DNA from: JBFELU01 sp041572755
Lineage (GTDB): Bacteria > Actinomycetota > Acidimicrobiia > Spongiisociales > UBA11373
NCBI GenBank assembly: GCA_041572755.1
Contig: JBFFRY010000024.1
Coordinates: forward strand, 1-42,827
Length of the DNA stretch: 42,827 bases
Reading direction: 5' to 3'
The notes under the pieces were generated by a model. That model was not told the DNA's origin. It saw only the letters and a list, made by a program, of their open reading frames with translations, and made no database searches. Positions 18,018-27,117 of this stretch are shown here, piece after piece. Position numbers and translations under genes: made by a program. Numbering within the stretch: position 1 is the stretch's first letter; every line of letters begins with the position of its first letter.

Positions 18018-21000
18018 GCCGACTCCAGGCCCGCCGGAGTCAGTCGCTTGGCCAAGACCCGCGAGGACTCCCCGGGCTCCATCGTCACGCCGTACAGCAG
18101 ATCCGCCGCCTCCATCGTCTGCTGCTGGTGGGTGACCACGACGAGCTGCGACGAGTCTCGCAGGGTCGAAATGAGCCGGATGAACCGGTGCAGGTTGGCG
18201 TCGTCGAGCGCCGCCTCGACCTCATCGAGCAGGTAGAAGGGGCTCGGCCGGGCCCGGAAGACCGCAAACAGGAACGCCAAGGCAGCCAGGGAACGCTCCC
18301 CTCCCGACAGCAGGCTGAGCTTGCCGATCTTCTTGCCCATGGGCTGGGCATGGATCTGCACGCCGGTCGCCAGCACGTCGTCGGGATCGGTGAGCGACAG
18401 CCGTCCCGAGCCGCCCGGGAAGAGCAGCGAGAAGTTCTCTTCGAAGCGTGTGGAGATCTCCGCGAAGGCCTCCCCGAACAGCCTCCCGATCTCGTCGTCG
18501 AGTGCGGTGATCACTTTGCCGAGTTCGCTGCGGGAACTCGCCAGATCGGCGAGCTGCTCCTCGAGGAATTCCGCTCGCTCCGCCAGCTCCCTGTATTCCG
18601 CAGCGGCCAGCGGATTGACCGGACCGAGACGCTTGATCCGAGCCTCGAGGGAAGCGGCATGCTCCCACCCATCGACCCCATCAGGGAGGTCACTCGGGAG
18701 CGCCGCCAAGGCCTCTTCGGCCTCTGCATCGACGTCCCGACGCAAGCCTTCCTCCTCGGCCTCATTGCGAACCCGCAATTCAGCGATCTCGACCGCGTTG
18801 CCTGCGATCCGCTCTCGCGCCTCCGTGATGGCCGACGAGAGCCGATCCCGCTCGGCGTGCGCCGACTCGAGGCGGGCTCCGGCGGCACCGGCCGAGGAGC
18901 GGAGTTCCCGTTGCCGCTGCCTGAGGATGCCGAGGTGTCCCTGTACCAGGGCGTGAGCCGACCGGGCTCGCGCCTCGATGATCCCGAGCCGTTCGACGGG
19001 ACCGGGGTCCACCTGCTCGACCGACAGGTTCTGTCGGGTGAGGTGAACCTCCGACCCGCGTTGCTCGAGCAAGCGGAGGCGCTCCTCGACCGCCGCCAGG
19101 GCGGCCGCCGCTGCTTCCCGGCCTCTGCGAACATCGTCGAGGCGGGCGACGATCTCCGACCGCCGGGCCGTGGCCGCATCCCAAGCCGCCTGCCGGTCGG
19201 CCTCTTCTCCTTCGAAGGCGTCGAGCCGCCGCCGCAAGTCTCCGACCCTCTCCGACCGGCCGACGGCGATCTCCTCCAGGGCGGAGAGGCGGGTACCGAG
19301 CCGCGCTCGCTCCGCCTCCGACTCGGACCGGGACCGCTCCACGAGCCGCAGAGCCTCGGCTGCGCCCGAGATCCGGGTTTCGATGGCCTCGAGATCCTCG
19401 AGGGAGGCTCGCTCGGCCTCACGGGCGTCTTCGAAAGCGCGACGGGCCACGGTCAACCGGCTGGTCGCTCGGGCCGCCTCGGCGCGGGCCCCGTCGGCGA
19501 GGGCCTGTGCCGCTTCGGGAGTCTCCGGTTCCCCTGCCAGCCGGATCCCGAACGGTGTGATCAGGTCACCCGCCGGGGTCACGGCGCGCGGGGCCGCCCC
19601 GCTCCGCACCAGCACCAGCCCCTCCTGCCAGGTCGCCGCCAGCGCCACGTCGCCCAGCAGCGCCTCGACGAGCCGACGGTGGGGGCCGGGGTCGAGATGA
19701 TCGATCAGCGCGGAGCCGACGACTTCCGGCGCCGGTGCGTCGGCGGCAACGACGGCGCCGCTCCCGATGATGCTCGCCGCACTCTCCAGCGTCTCCAACC
19801 CGGCCAGGACCGCGGCGCCACTCCACGGCCCCAGCGCGGCGTGAACCGCGGCAACCAGCTCGTTGGGCACCGAGACGATTTGAAGGATCGGACCGATGGC
19901 ACCCTCGAGGTCGGCAAGGCGATCGGGCTCGCCCCGGGCACCCAGCACCACGTCGAGACGGGCATCGGCCGCAGCAAGCGACGTCCGGGCGGCCACCGCT
20001 CGCTCCTCTGCCGCCGCCAAGGTGCCTTGCACCTCCTCGCGGTGGGCGGCCGCCGCGTCGTACCGGCGCCGCACATCGTCGACGCCGGAGTCAGCGATCC
20101 TGATCCGTTCGTTGAGATCCTCGGCCTCGTCTACGTCCCCGGCGAGCCGCTCCTCGACCACCGCGAGGCGGCGGCGGGTCTCGGCAACCTCGCGGTCATC
20201 GCGACGGTGAGCCGCCTCGAGCGCGGCGAGCTCCCCGCGCAGTCGGGCGGTGACCCCCTCGGTGGGAAGGCTGTGCTCATCGGCCAGCGACCGCTCCTCG
20301 TCCTCGAGGGCTCGAAGCGACACGTCGTGCCGCTCGAGTCGGGATCGGAGGCCCCTCGCCTCCTCGCCCGAACGCTCCAGATCCTGGGCGATCTCGGCCG
20401 CCTCGATCTCGAGGTCATGGCGACGCCGCTCCAGGCCTTCCACCCGTCGACGGAGGTTGCCGCCCCGTTCGCGCGCCACCATGGCGATGCGTTGCAGACG
20501 CTCGAGCGTGGTCTCCAACCGGGCGGCGGCGGCGGTGTCGCGATCCAGGGCCTTGCCCATGTCGCCGGCGGCTCCGGTGAGCTCACCGAGCGTGGCGTCG
20601 ATCGACTCCAGACGGGTGGCGGCGTCTTCGGCGATCTCTTCGGCCGCCGCCTGTTCGCTGCCCAGTCGCTCGAGCCGGTCACGGATCTCGCGAAGCCGCT
20701 CGCCTCCGAGCCACAGGCGCAGGGCCCGCCACTCGGCCTTGGCCTCATCGTACCGTTCGGCGGCCCGGGCCTGGCGGCGGAGGGGACGCATTCTCCGCTG
20801 CTGTTCGGCGAGGAGATCCTCGAGGCGCTGGACATCGACGTCGGTGGCTTCCAGTCTGCGCAGGGCCCGGTCCCGTCGCTGACGGTGCTTGATGACCCCG
20901 GCCGCCTCCTCGATGACCGCTCGATGCTCCTCGGGACCGGCGTTGAGCACTCCCTCCACCCTTCCCTGCCCGACGATGGTGTGCTGGTGCCGCCCGATCC

Positions 21001-21418
21001 CCCCATCGGAGAGCAGCTCCTGGATGTCGAGCAACCGGCAGGGCGTGCCGTTGATCTCGTAGTCGGAGGTGCCGTCGCGGTGGAGTCGTCGGGTGACGGT
21101 GATCTCCGGCAGATCGAGGGGGAGCCGCCGGCTCTCGTTGTCGAAGGTGAGCGCGACTTCGGCCCGGCCGGTCGCTTGACGCAGTGCGGTGCCGGCGAAG
21201 ATGACATCTTCCATCCGATCACTGCGGAGCGCGCTCGCCGCCTGGGTGCCCATGACCCATGCGATGGCGTCGACGATGTTCGACTTCCCGGTCCCGTTCG
21301 GTCCGACCACCACGGTCACCCCCGGCTCGAATACGAGCCGGGTCCGGTCGGCGAACGACTTGAAGCCGACGAGCGAAAGCGTCTTGAGATGCACCGGTTC
21401 GCCCAGGCTATCACCCAT
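18014..21418 (-). CDS. smc: Chromosome segregation protein SMC
   Basis: A 1134-residue SMC ATPase that organises and separates chromosomes with ScpAB. Seen are the N-terminal head with Walker A GPNGTGKSN, a long heptad-rich coil, a hinge near residues 480-620 (PNELVAAVHAALGPW), the return coil, and the C-terminal head with signature LSLLSGGERSLAA and Walker B FYLLDEVEAALDD. The ATG at 21418 is used, but a GTG eight codons later (VHLKTLSLVGFKSFA) is an equally plausible start because family members usually begin there. It is followed by ftsY with a 4-nt overlap, the standard arrangement. Confidence 0.97.
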   Translation of the reverse strand: MGDSLGEPVHLKTLSLVGFKSFADRTRLVFEPGVTVVVGPNGTGKSNIVDAIAWVMGTQAASALRSDRMEDVIFAGTALRQATGRAEVALTFDNESRRLPLDLPEITVTRRLHRDGTSDYEINGTPCRLLDIQELLSDGGIGRHQHTIVGQGRVEGVLNAGPEEHRAVIEEAAGVIKHRQRRDRALRRLEATDVDVQRLEDLLAEQQRRMRPLRRQARAAERYDEAKAEWRALRLWLGGERLREIRDRLERLGSEQAAAEEIAEDAATRLESIDATLGELTGAAGDMGKALDRDTAAAARLETTLERLQRIAMVARERGGNLRRRVEGLERRRHDLEIEAAEIAQDLERSGEEARGLRSRLERHDVSLRALEDEERSLADEHSLPTEGVTARLRGELAALEAAHRRDDREVAETRRRLAVVEERLAGDVDEAEDLNERIRIADSGVDDVRRRYDAAAAHREEVQGTLAAAEERAVAARTSLAAADARLDVVLGARGEPDRLADLEGAIGPILQIVSVPNELVAAVHAALGPWSGAAVLAGLETLESAASIIGSGAVVAADAPAPEVVGSALIDHLDPGPHRRLVEALLGDVALAATWQEGLVLVRSGAAPRAVTPAGDLITPFGIRLAGEPETPEAAQALADGARAEAARATSRLTVARRAFEDAREAERASLEDLEAIETRISGAAEALRLVERSRSESEAERARLGTRLSALEEIAVGRSERVGDLRRRLDAFEGEEADRQAAWDAATARRSEIVARLDDVRRGREAAAAALAAVEERLRLLEQRGSEVHLTRQNLSVEQVDPGPVERLGIIEARARSAHALVQGHLGILRQRQRELRSSAGAAGARLESAHAERDRLSSAITEARERIAGNAVEIAELRVRNEAEEEGLRRDVDAEAEEALAALPSDLPDGVDGWEHAASLEARIKRLGPVNPLAAAEYRELAERAEFLEEQLADLASSRSELGKVITALDDEIGRLFGEAFAEISTRFEENFSLLFPGGSGRLSLTDPDDVLATGVQIHAQPMGKKIGKLSLLSGGERSLAALAFLFAVFRARPSPFYLLDEVEAALDDANLHRFIRLISTLRDSSQLVVVTHQQQTMEAADLLYGVTMEPGESSRVLAKRLTPAGLESA

Positions 21419-21436
21419 GAATCACACGGCTGGGAT

Positions 21437-21706
21437 TCACCGGGCGATGCGGAAACCCTCGAGACCCTCCGGCTCCACGGCCTCCACCGACACCGCGGTC
21501 ACCACCGATCCCATCGGTCCCCGGCTCAGCCAATCGAGCATGGCCTCGACCACACTGGGTGATCCCTCGATGTGGGTTTCCACCGAACCGTCGGACCGAT
21601 TGCGCACCCATCCGGCGACACCGAGCCGGGCCGCCTCGTCGCGTGTTGCCCAGCGGAAGCCGACGCCCTGCACGATGCCTTCGACCACGGTCCTTCTCGC
21701 AATCAT
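21437..21706 (-). CDS. acyP: Acylphosphatase
   Basis: An 89-residue enzyme hydrolysing carboxyl-phosphate bonds. It contains the full signature GIVQGVGFRWATRDEA (catalytic Arg in GFRW) and GWVRNRSDGSVE (catalytic Asn). It lies between the unnamed lipoprotein and smc, starting one base before the lipoprotein stop codon. Confidence 0.93.
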   Translation of the reverse strand: MIARRTVVEGIVQGVGFRWATRDEAARLGVAGWVRNRSDGSVETHIEGSPSVVEAMLDWLSRGPMGSVVTAVSVEAVEPEGLEGFRIAR

Positions 21707-22390
21707 CTATTCCCCCAACGAGCGCAGGTACGCATCGACCGTATCGCGGTGTTGGGGACAGAAGAAGCTCACCGCCGATCCCAGCACCGCTCCGGCGAAG
21801 AGGCCCTCGGGCTCCGTCACCACGCCGCTCGCCGACAGGTCGCCCAGGCTGATGTCGGCAACGCCGAAGAGCGCCCCGAGTTCGGCGAGCACCGCATCCT
21901 CGGCTCCGCCCCCGTCCGCCAGAATCAGACAGACCGTCGCACCCGCCTGCAGAACCCTCTCGGTGTCGACCTCGAGGCCGAGCCCTGCGGCCGCCCGGAG
22001 CGCAGCGTCCACGAACCCGTCCACCGCAGCCTCGGATCCGATCCGGGCCGCGTCGGGACAGACCTGTCCGACTCCCTCGCCGATCACCACGGCGAGGATC
22101 TCGTCGTCGGCCGAGGGGCCGTCGGGAACGTCGGCAACCGCGTCGGCAATCCCCGGTTCGAGTGCGAGACCGGCGGCCAGGTCGTCACAGGCCCCCACGA
22201 GCAACTCCGTCAACCAGTCGTCGCCCAGGTCCTCGAACCGAGTGCCGGTCAGCGCCCGGTCCGCCGAGACCGAGAATTCCTCGGCCGCCACCCGGAGGGC
22301 ATCGGTCGTGGTCGTGGCGGTGCCGGCGCAGGCGGTCGTCAAGACCGCGATCGCCAGGCACCGGAATCTCAGCGCTGGCACGATGGGCAC
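21707..22390 (-). CDS. Predicted lipoprotein of the smc operon, unknown function
   Basis: About 227 residues from a GTG at 22390; a GTG at 22381 would also work. The N-terminus (RFRCLAIAVLTTAC) looks like a lipoprotein signal with cysteine after LTTA, although Thr rather than Ala/Ser/Gly-rich spacing makes the lipobox imperfect. The mature part is helical and acidic, with DDWLTELLVGACDDLAAG and VGQVCPDAARIG. It contains several cysteines (GACDD, QVCPD, ATVCLI, SFFCPQ) that could pair in the oxidising exterior. The start overlaps the mutM 3' end and the stop touches acyP, so it belongs to the operon. I do not recognise the family. Confidence 0.65.
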   Translation of the reverse strand: MPIVPALRFRCLAIAVLTTACAGTATTTTDALRVAAEEFSVSADRALTGTRFEDLGDDWLTELLVGACDDLAAGLALEPGIADAVADVPDGPSADDEILAVVIGEGVGQVCPDAARIGSEAAVDGFVDAALRAAAGLGLEVDTERVLQAGATVCLILADGGGAEDAVLAELGALFGVADISLGDLSASGVVTEPEGLFAGAVLGSAVSFFCPQHRDTVDAYLRSLGE

Positions 22391-23199
22391 CAGTGCGTGG
22401 AGCGCTGCCGAACCACTGCTCGCTGGATCTCCCCACCACACACGCGGCACGCCTCTCCCACCCGCCCGTAGACCGCCAGCCGGCCGAGGTAGGCGCCGGC
22501 CCGATCGTCGGGGAGCAGATAGGCCAGGTCGTCCAGGCTCGTGCCTCCGTGCCGCACCCCGGCGGCGAGGATCGGCACGACCGCGTCGTGAACGGCCTCG
22601 ATCTCTCCCAGATTCAGCGATCCGGCCGCTCGGCTCGGCGCCACCCGCGCCCGGAAGAGGATCTCGTCGGCGTAGATGTTGCCGATGCCGGCCACGACGC
22701 CTTGATCGAGAAGCAGGGCCTTGATCGGCACGGAGCGTCCCGCAAGCCGCTCCGCCAAGATGGGCGTCTCAGGGAGATCGTCGAGGGCATCGGGTCCGAG
22801 CCTCCCGACCGATGAGGATGCCAACTCCTCGAAGGTGAACACCGCCATGAACCCGAAGGTCCGGGGATCGATCATCCTCACCTCGGGTCCCCCTTGGAGG
22901 CGGACGATCACGTTGGTGTGGGGCGGCTCCGACGCACCCGGGAACGCCAGCGACATCCGACCCGACATGCCGAGGTGCGTCACCCACGTCAGATCTCCGT
23001 GCAGCGAGGCGAGCAGGAACTTGCCGTGCCGGTCCAGCGAAGTGACCCGTTGCCCCGTCATTCGCGCCGCGAAGTCCGCCGGTCGCTCCTGCCTCCTCAC
23101 CATCCGCTCCCTGCGCACCTCGACCGAATCGATCGAGGAACCGACGACGACCGGAGCCAGGTGCCGCCGGGTCGCCTCCACCTCGGGAAGCTCAGGCAC
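22369..23199 (-). CDS. mutM: Formamidopyrimidine-DNA glycosylase
   Basis: A 276-residue base-excision-repair enzyme removing 8-oxoguanine and formamidopyrimidines. The GTG at 23199 gives the invariant start PELPEVEATRRHL, where Pro2 and Glu3 are catalytic after Met removal. The catalytic lysine region reads RHGKFLLASL. The helix-two-turn-helix GIGNIYADEILFRA and the C-terminal zinc finger CRVCGGEI...CPSCQ are present. It overlaps rnc by 8 bp, the usual neighbour. Confidence 0.96.
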   Translation of the reverse strand: MPELPEVEATRRHLAPVVVGSSIDSVEVRRERMVRRQERPADFAARMTGQRVTSLDRHGKFLLASLHGDLTWVTHLGMSGRMSLAFPGASEPPHTNVIVRLQGGPEVRMIDPRTFGFMAVFTFEELASSSVGRLGPDALDDLPETPILAERLAGRSVPIKALLLDQGVVAGIGNIYADEILFRARVAPSRAAGSLNLGEIEAVHDAVVPILAAGVRHGGTSLDDLAYLLPDDRAGAYLGRLAVYGRVGEACRVCGGEIQRAVVRQRSTHWCPSCQR

Positions 23200-23875
23200 G
23201 GTTGCGCAGCTGCTCCAAGGCGCGCTGGGCCGCGTCTTGTTCCGCTCGCTTCTTCGATGAGCCGAAGCCGAAGCTGATGACTTCATCACCGATCAGCACC
23301 TTTGCGGTGAACCTCATCGCATGGTCGGGGCCTTCCCCCGCGACCTCATAGTCGGGCACCTCGCCGCGGCGGGCCAGCACCTCCTGGAGGCGGGTCTTGT
23401 AGTCGAGCCGGCCGGGCGCGTCGGCTCGGGCGGCCAGGAGCTCACCCCAGCGTTCCCGCACCAGGCGCCGGGCGGCCTCGAGCCCGCCGTCGAGGAACAC
23501 GGCCCCCAGCACCGCCTCCATGGCATCGGCGAGGATCGAAGCCTTTGCCCTCCCCCCGGACCCTTCCTCTCCTTTTCCCAGCAGGAGTGCATCGCCGAGG
23601 CCCACGCCCCGGGCCACCGCGGCGAGGGAGGCTTCGTTGACCACCGCGGCCCGCACCTTGGCCATCTCGCCTTCGCTGAGATCCCAGACGCGATAGAGCT
23701 CCTCCGCCACCGTGAGACTCAGAACCGCATCGCCGAGGAACTCGAGACGCTCATTGGTGACCTCACCCTCGTACTCCGAGGCGAAGGAGCGATGGACGAG
23801 GGCACGGTGCAGAAGCTCCTCGTTCCCGAAGCGGTATCCGAGCCGCGTCTGAATGGCGTCGATATCCTCAGCCAC
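23192..23875 (-). CDS. rnc: Ribonuclease III
   Basis: A 227-residue double-strand-specific RNase that matures rRNA and cleaves structured mRNA. The signature NERLEFLGDAVL is intact, ILADAMEAVLGAVFLD carries the second acidic pair, and a C-terminal dsRNA-binding domain follows (DYKTRLQEVLARRGEVPDY, SSKKRAEQDAAQRAL). It starts with GTG inside the plsX 3' end. Confidence 0.97.
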   Translation of the reverse strand: MAEDIDAIQTRLGYRFGNEELLHRALVHRSFASEYEGEVTNERLEFLGDAVLSLTVAEELYRVWDLSEGEMAKVRAAVVNEASLAAVARGVGLGDALLLGKGEEGSGGRAKASILADAMEAVLGAVFLDGGLEAARRLVRERWGELLAARADAPGRLDYKTRLQEVLARRGEVPDYEVAGEGPDHAMRFTAKVLIGDEVISFGFGSSKKRAEQDAAQRALEQLRNRA

Positions 23876-24851
23876 CCAAGCCCCTCTCGATCAACCCGGG
23901 GAGGTCTCGCGCCGCCCCTTCGGCGGCCATCGCCAGGGCGTTGGCGACGGCGAGTCGAGAGGATGAACCGTGGGCGATGACGACGGTCCCCCGCACACCG
24001 AGGAGGTGGGCCCCGCCGTGGGTGTCGGGATCGACTCGCTCCCGGAGCGCCAGCAGACTCGGCAGCACCATGCCGGCCGCCTCCTGGAAGCCCGGGTCTT
24101 CGTTGGAGGCCAGGGCCTCGAGCACCATGCCGGCAATCGCCCGTGCCGTGCCCTCGGCACTCTTCAACATGACGTTGCCGGTGAAACCGTCGGTGACGAT
24201 GACGTCGACGGATCCGCCGCCGAGTTCGCGGCCCTCGACGTTGCCGATGAAGTGAATCGGGAGATCGGCGAGGAGTGCGTGGGCGCTGCGCTCCAGGTGG
24301 CGTCCCTTGCCGGGCTCCTCGCCGATGTTGAGCAGACCGACCCGGGGTTCCTCGATCCCGAGGTGGACCCGGGCCAGCATCGATCCCATCACTCCGAACT
24401 CGGCGAGATGCTGCGCCTTGACGTCGATGTTGGCTCCGGCATCGAGCACCACCACCGGCTCGGTGAGGGGGAGGATGGTGGCGATCGCCGGTCGGGAGAC
24501 CCCCTGGATGCGGCCGATCAAGATGGCGGCCGCCGCCAGCGCGGCCCCCGTGGAACCGGCGGAGACCATGCCCGCCGCCTCACCGGACGCCACCAATCGG
24601 GCGGCGACGGTGACCGAAGCCCCCTTCTTTCCGCGGATCGCCGCCGCCGGGTCCTCGTCCATCTCGATGTGCTCGGGAGCGTGGACCACCGGGAGATCGG
24701 CGCCGACCTCGGCAAGGATCGCCCGGAGACGGGTCTCGTCACCCGCCAGCACGACGTCGATTCCGCGATCGGCTGCGTCGACTGCCCCGAGCACGGTCTG
24801 TCGCGGCGCGTGATCGCCGCCCATGGCGTCCAGGACCACGCGGGCGGTCAC
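23868..24851 (-). CDS. plsX: Phosphate acyltransferase PlsX
   Basis: A 327-residue enzyme converting acyl-ACP to acyl-phosphate for phospholipid synthesis. Seen are VVLDAMGGDHAP, SAGSTGAALAAA, VVLDAGANIDVK, LNIGEEPGKG and VTDGFTGNVMLK. The GTG at 24851 lies 5 nt after the rpmF stop and begins the family start. The rpmF-plsX linkage is widely conserved. fakA, whose product feeds acyl-phosphate from exogenous fatty acids, heads the same gene run. Confidence 0.96.
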   Translation of the reverse strand: MTARVVLDAMGGDHAPRQTVLGAVDAADRGIDVVLAGDETRLRAILAEVGADLPVVHAPEHIEMDEDPAAAIRGKKGASVTVAARLVASGEAAGMVSAGSTGAALAAAAILIGRIQGVSRPAIATILPLTEPVVVLDAGANIDVKAQHLAEFGVMGSMLARVHLGIEEPRVGLLNIGEEPGKGRHLERSAHALLADLPIHFIGNVEGRELGGGSVDVIVTDGFTGNVMLKSAEGTARAIAGMVLEALASNEDPGFQEAAGMVLPSLLALRERVDPDTHGGAHLLGVRGTVVIAHGSSSRLAVANALAMAAEGAARDLPGLIERGLGG

Positions 24852-24855
24852 GGCT

Positions 24856-25032
24856 TCAGCTCTCGGTGAGCACCTCCCGGCCCCGGTAGGTGCCGCATTC
24901 GGGGCATACCCGATGCGGGAGCTTGGCGGCATTGCACTGTGGGCACCGCGAGGTGCGCGGTCGATCGACCTTCCACTGGGCTTTCCGCCGCCGGGTCCGG
25001 GAGCGGGACATCTTCTTCTTCGGGACCGCCAT
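24856..25032 (-). CDS. rpmF: 50S ribosomal protein L32
   Basis: A 58-residue protein beginning MAVPKKKMSRSRTRRRKAQ, the family start, with a CPQC...CPEC zinc ribbon and the end YRGREVLTES. It follows yceD by 10 nt, with an AGGAAGGCGCCC ribosome site, and precedes plsX. The zinc-binding form contrasts with cysteine-free paralogues used under zinc limitation in some bacteria. Confidence 0.96.
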   Translation of the reverse strand: MAVPKKKMSRSRTRRRKAQWKVDRPRTSRCPQCNAAKLPHRVCPECGTYRGREVLTES

Positions 25033-25042
25033 GGGCGCCTTC

Positions 25043-25546
25043 CTACGGCTCGAGTATGTCGCGAAGCGCTGCGAACGGGGACTCGGGATCCTCGTCGTGC
25101 CCCGGGCAGGCGCCCGTATTCAAGTCGGCTCCACAGGAAGCGCAAAGTCCCAGACAGTCGGGTCGACAGATCGGAGACAGCGGCAAGGCCAGCATCAGCG
25201 CATCGCGCAACACCGGCTCGGTGTCGGCGACCTCGCCGTCGAGCCGGTAGTCGGTGTCGTCATCCTTTCCTATCAGCTCCCCGATCTCGATGGTGATGTC
25301 TTCCGACCACTGCGTGGTGCAACGGTGGCAGGTGTGCACGACGGTGCCGCCGAAGCGGCCGGTCACGTAGACGCTGGCGCCGACGCCATCGAGCGCCAGC
25401 TCACCGGTGAGCGGAACACCGGGATCGACGGAACTCAGTTCGACACCCCACGAAACAGGGGCCTCGAGACGCTCCAGACGTCTCCGACCGGGATGGTGGA
25501 GCAGATCGGACACGCCGAATCGAAAGGGAGACTGGGCGGCGGGCAC
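25043..25546 (-). CDS. yceD: YceD/DUF177 family protein
   Basis: A 167-residue member of the DUF177 family, almost always encoded just before rpmF and linked to 23S rRNA or L32 metabolism. Seen are a CHRC pair in VVHTCHRCTTQW and the C-terminal CRPDCLGLCASCGADLN, the family hallmark and a likely metal site. The GTG at 25546 is preferred; an ATG at 25588 would add 14 residues and overlap the upstream gene by 8 bp. Confidence 0.9.
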   Translation of the reverse strand: MPAAQSPFRFGVSDLLHHPGRRRLERLEAPVSWGVELSSVDPGVPLTGELALDGVGASVYVTGRFGGTVVHTCHRCTTQWSEDITIEIGELIGKDDDTDYRLDGEVADTEPVLRDALMLALPLSPICRPDCLGLCASCGADLNTGACPGHDEDPESPFAALRDILEP

Positions 25547-25580
25547 AAGCGGATTGTATCGAGGTCCGGCCACCGCGCGG

Positions 25581-26105
25581 CTAGGCATCCTCGTCGGGGG
25601 TTCGGGTCCGGGCCTGGTGCAGCTCGGCTCGCGAACTGCGGACCTGCGCCAGAAGGTCGGCGAGGACCGCTTCGGTCTCCTCGAGTGCCTTTTCGCTGTA
25701 GTCCTCGGCTTCCAAACGGATCCGGGTGGCGTCACCTTCGGCTCTTCGGATCAGGGCATTGGCCTCGTCGACCGCCTCCCTGACGATGTAGGACTCGTCC
25801 ACCAGCTCCTCGGAACGGATCCGGGCACTCTCCAGCATCTCGCGCGCCTTCTCGTTGGTCCGGCTCACGAATGCATCCCGCTCGCGAACCATCCATCGAG
25901 CGGCCCGCAGATCGTCGGGCAGATCGTCCCGCAGGCGGTACAGCATGTCGAGCAGCTCGGACCGGTCGAGCATCACGTTGCTGGAGAGCGGCACCGTTCT
26001 GGCCCCCTCCACGGCGAGGATCAACTCGTCGACGAGTTCGAGCAGTGCTCCGAGACGCGGGGGTACCGGAAGCTCTTCTTGGGGTTCCTCGGGCTCCTCA
26101 CTCAT
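25581..26105 (-). CDS. SepIVA/DivIVA-like coiled-coil protein
   Basis: A 174-residue, largely helical acidic protein (GALLELVDELILAVEGA, EKAREMLESARIRSEEL, ATRIRLEAEDYSEKALEE). The sequence type and the position between coaD and yceD resemble mycobacterial SepIVA, a DivIVA-domain protein needed for septation and envelope growth. The assignment rests on synteny recalled from mycobacteria plus coiled-coil character, not on a diagnostic motif. The ATG at 26105 overlaps the coaD stop (ATGA), which fixes the start. Confidence 0.7.
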   Translation of the reverse strand: MSEEPEEPQEELPVPPRLGALLELVDELILAVEGARTVPLSSNVMLDRSELLDMLYRLRDDLPDDLRAARWMVRERDAFVSRTNEKAREMLESARIRSEELVDESYIVREAVDEANALIRRAEGDATRIRLEAEDYSEKALEETEAVLADLLAQVRSSRAELHQARTRTPDEDA

Positions 26106-26575
26106 TCCCAACGCTCCTTGAGCGCCGCCGCCACCGGTGTCGGCACCAGTTCATCGACGGATCCCCCGAGCCGCACCACTTCCTTGACCAGCGACGAGGA
26201 CAGATAGCCGAGCTCCGGCTTGGTGGCGACGAACATCGTGACGATCCCCGAGAGGTGCCGGTTCATCTGGGCGAGTTGCAGCTCGTAGTCGAAGTCGGTC
26301 ATCGCTCTCAGGCCCTTGACGATCACATCGGCGCCGACCTCGGAGGCGAAGTCGACGAGGAGCCCGTCGAAGGCGGCGGTCTCCGTGTTGGGCCATTCGG
26401 CGCAGCATTCCTCCAGCATGGCAACGCGCTCCGCCGAGGTGAACAGCGACTCCTTCGAGGGATTGCTCACGACGGCGACGACCACCCGGTCGAAGATGCC
26501 GGCACAGCGGGAGATCACATCGACATGGCCGTTGGTCGGCGGGTCGAACGATCCGGGCACGAGGGCGGTGATCAA
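26102..26575 (-). CDS. coaD: Phosphopantetheine adenylyltransferase
   Basis: A 157-residue nucleotidyltransferase making dephospho-CoA from phosphopantetheine and ATP. Seen are PGSFDPPTNGHVDVI (nucleotide HxGH-type motif TNGH), GLRAMTDFDYELQLAQMN and LSSSLVKEV. The start is a TTG at 26575 overlapping the rsmD stop (TTGA), consistent with coupled translation. rsmD-coaD is a conserved pair. Confidence 0.95.
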   Translation of the reverse strand: MITALVPGSFDPPTNGHVDVISRCAGIFDRVVVAVVSNPSKESLFTSAERVAMLEECCAEWPNTETAAFDGLLVDFASEVGADVIVKGLRAMTDFDYELQLAQMNRHLSGIVTMFVATKPELGYLSSSLVKEVVRLGGSVDELVPTPVAAALKERWE

Positions 26576-27117
26576 CCGACTTCCTCCTTCACCATTCGGG
26601 TGATCCCGGAATCCCCGTAGCGCCGGCGGTCGACGACGGTGCACCGGTCCGGTGGGACCACCGGTTCGGCATCGGCTCGCCGATGGAGCACGATCACACC
26701 GCCCTCGTTCGCCAAGGCTGCGACGAGACCGAGAACCTGCTCCAGGGACGCTAGCGACACCGCATACGGAGGGTCAACGAACACCAGGTCGAAGGTGTCG
26801 TCGGCCCCTTCGAGATAGTCGACGACATCGGCCGCCACGATCTCACCACCAAGATCGACAGCATCGACGTTGGCGCGCAGCGCCTTCAGCGCCTGATGGG
26901 CCCGCTCGACGAAGACCACCCGGGCGGCTCCCCGGCTGAGGCACTCCAAACCGAGACTCCCGGTACCGGCGTACAGATCGAGGACGCGGGCCCCCGACAC
27001 TGCAGACCCCAAGGTCGAGAACAGCGCCTCTCTCACCCGGCCGGTCATCGGCCTGGTCGCCAGGCCCGGCGGTGTCGCCAAGCGTCTTCCCTTGGCAGAT
27101 CCGGCGATGATCCTCAT
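26572..27117 (-). CDS. rsmD: 16S rRNA (guanine966-N2)-methyltransferase RsmD
   Basis: A 181-residue SAM-dependent methyltransferase. The start MRIIAGSAKGRRL and TRPMTGRVREALFSTLG are typical. The SAM loop is LDLYAGTGSLGLECLSRGA and the catalytic motif LVFVDPPYA. The ATG at 27117 overlaps the recG stop. Confidence 0.95.
   Translation of the reverse strand: MRIIAGSAKGRRLATPPGLATRPMTGRVREALFSTLGSAVSGARVLDLYAGTGSLGLECLSRGAARVVFVERAHQALKALRANVDAVDLGGEIVAADVVDYLEGADDTFDLVFVDPPYAVSLASLEQVLGLVAALANEGGVIVLHRRADAEPVVPPDRCTVVDRRRYGDSGITRMVKEEVG

Noticed and set aside
18128..21562. An 1144-codon open frame on the plus strand
   Set aside because: It is antisense to smc, whose ATPase motifs are unmistakable, and has the composition of an opposite-strand shadow in GC-rich DNA.
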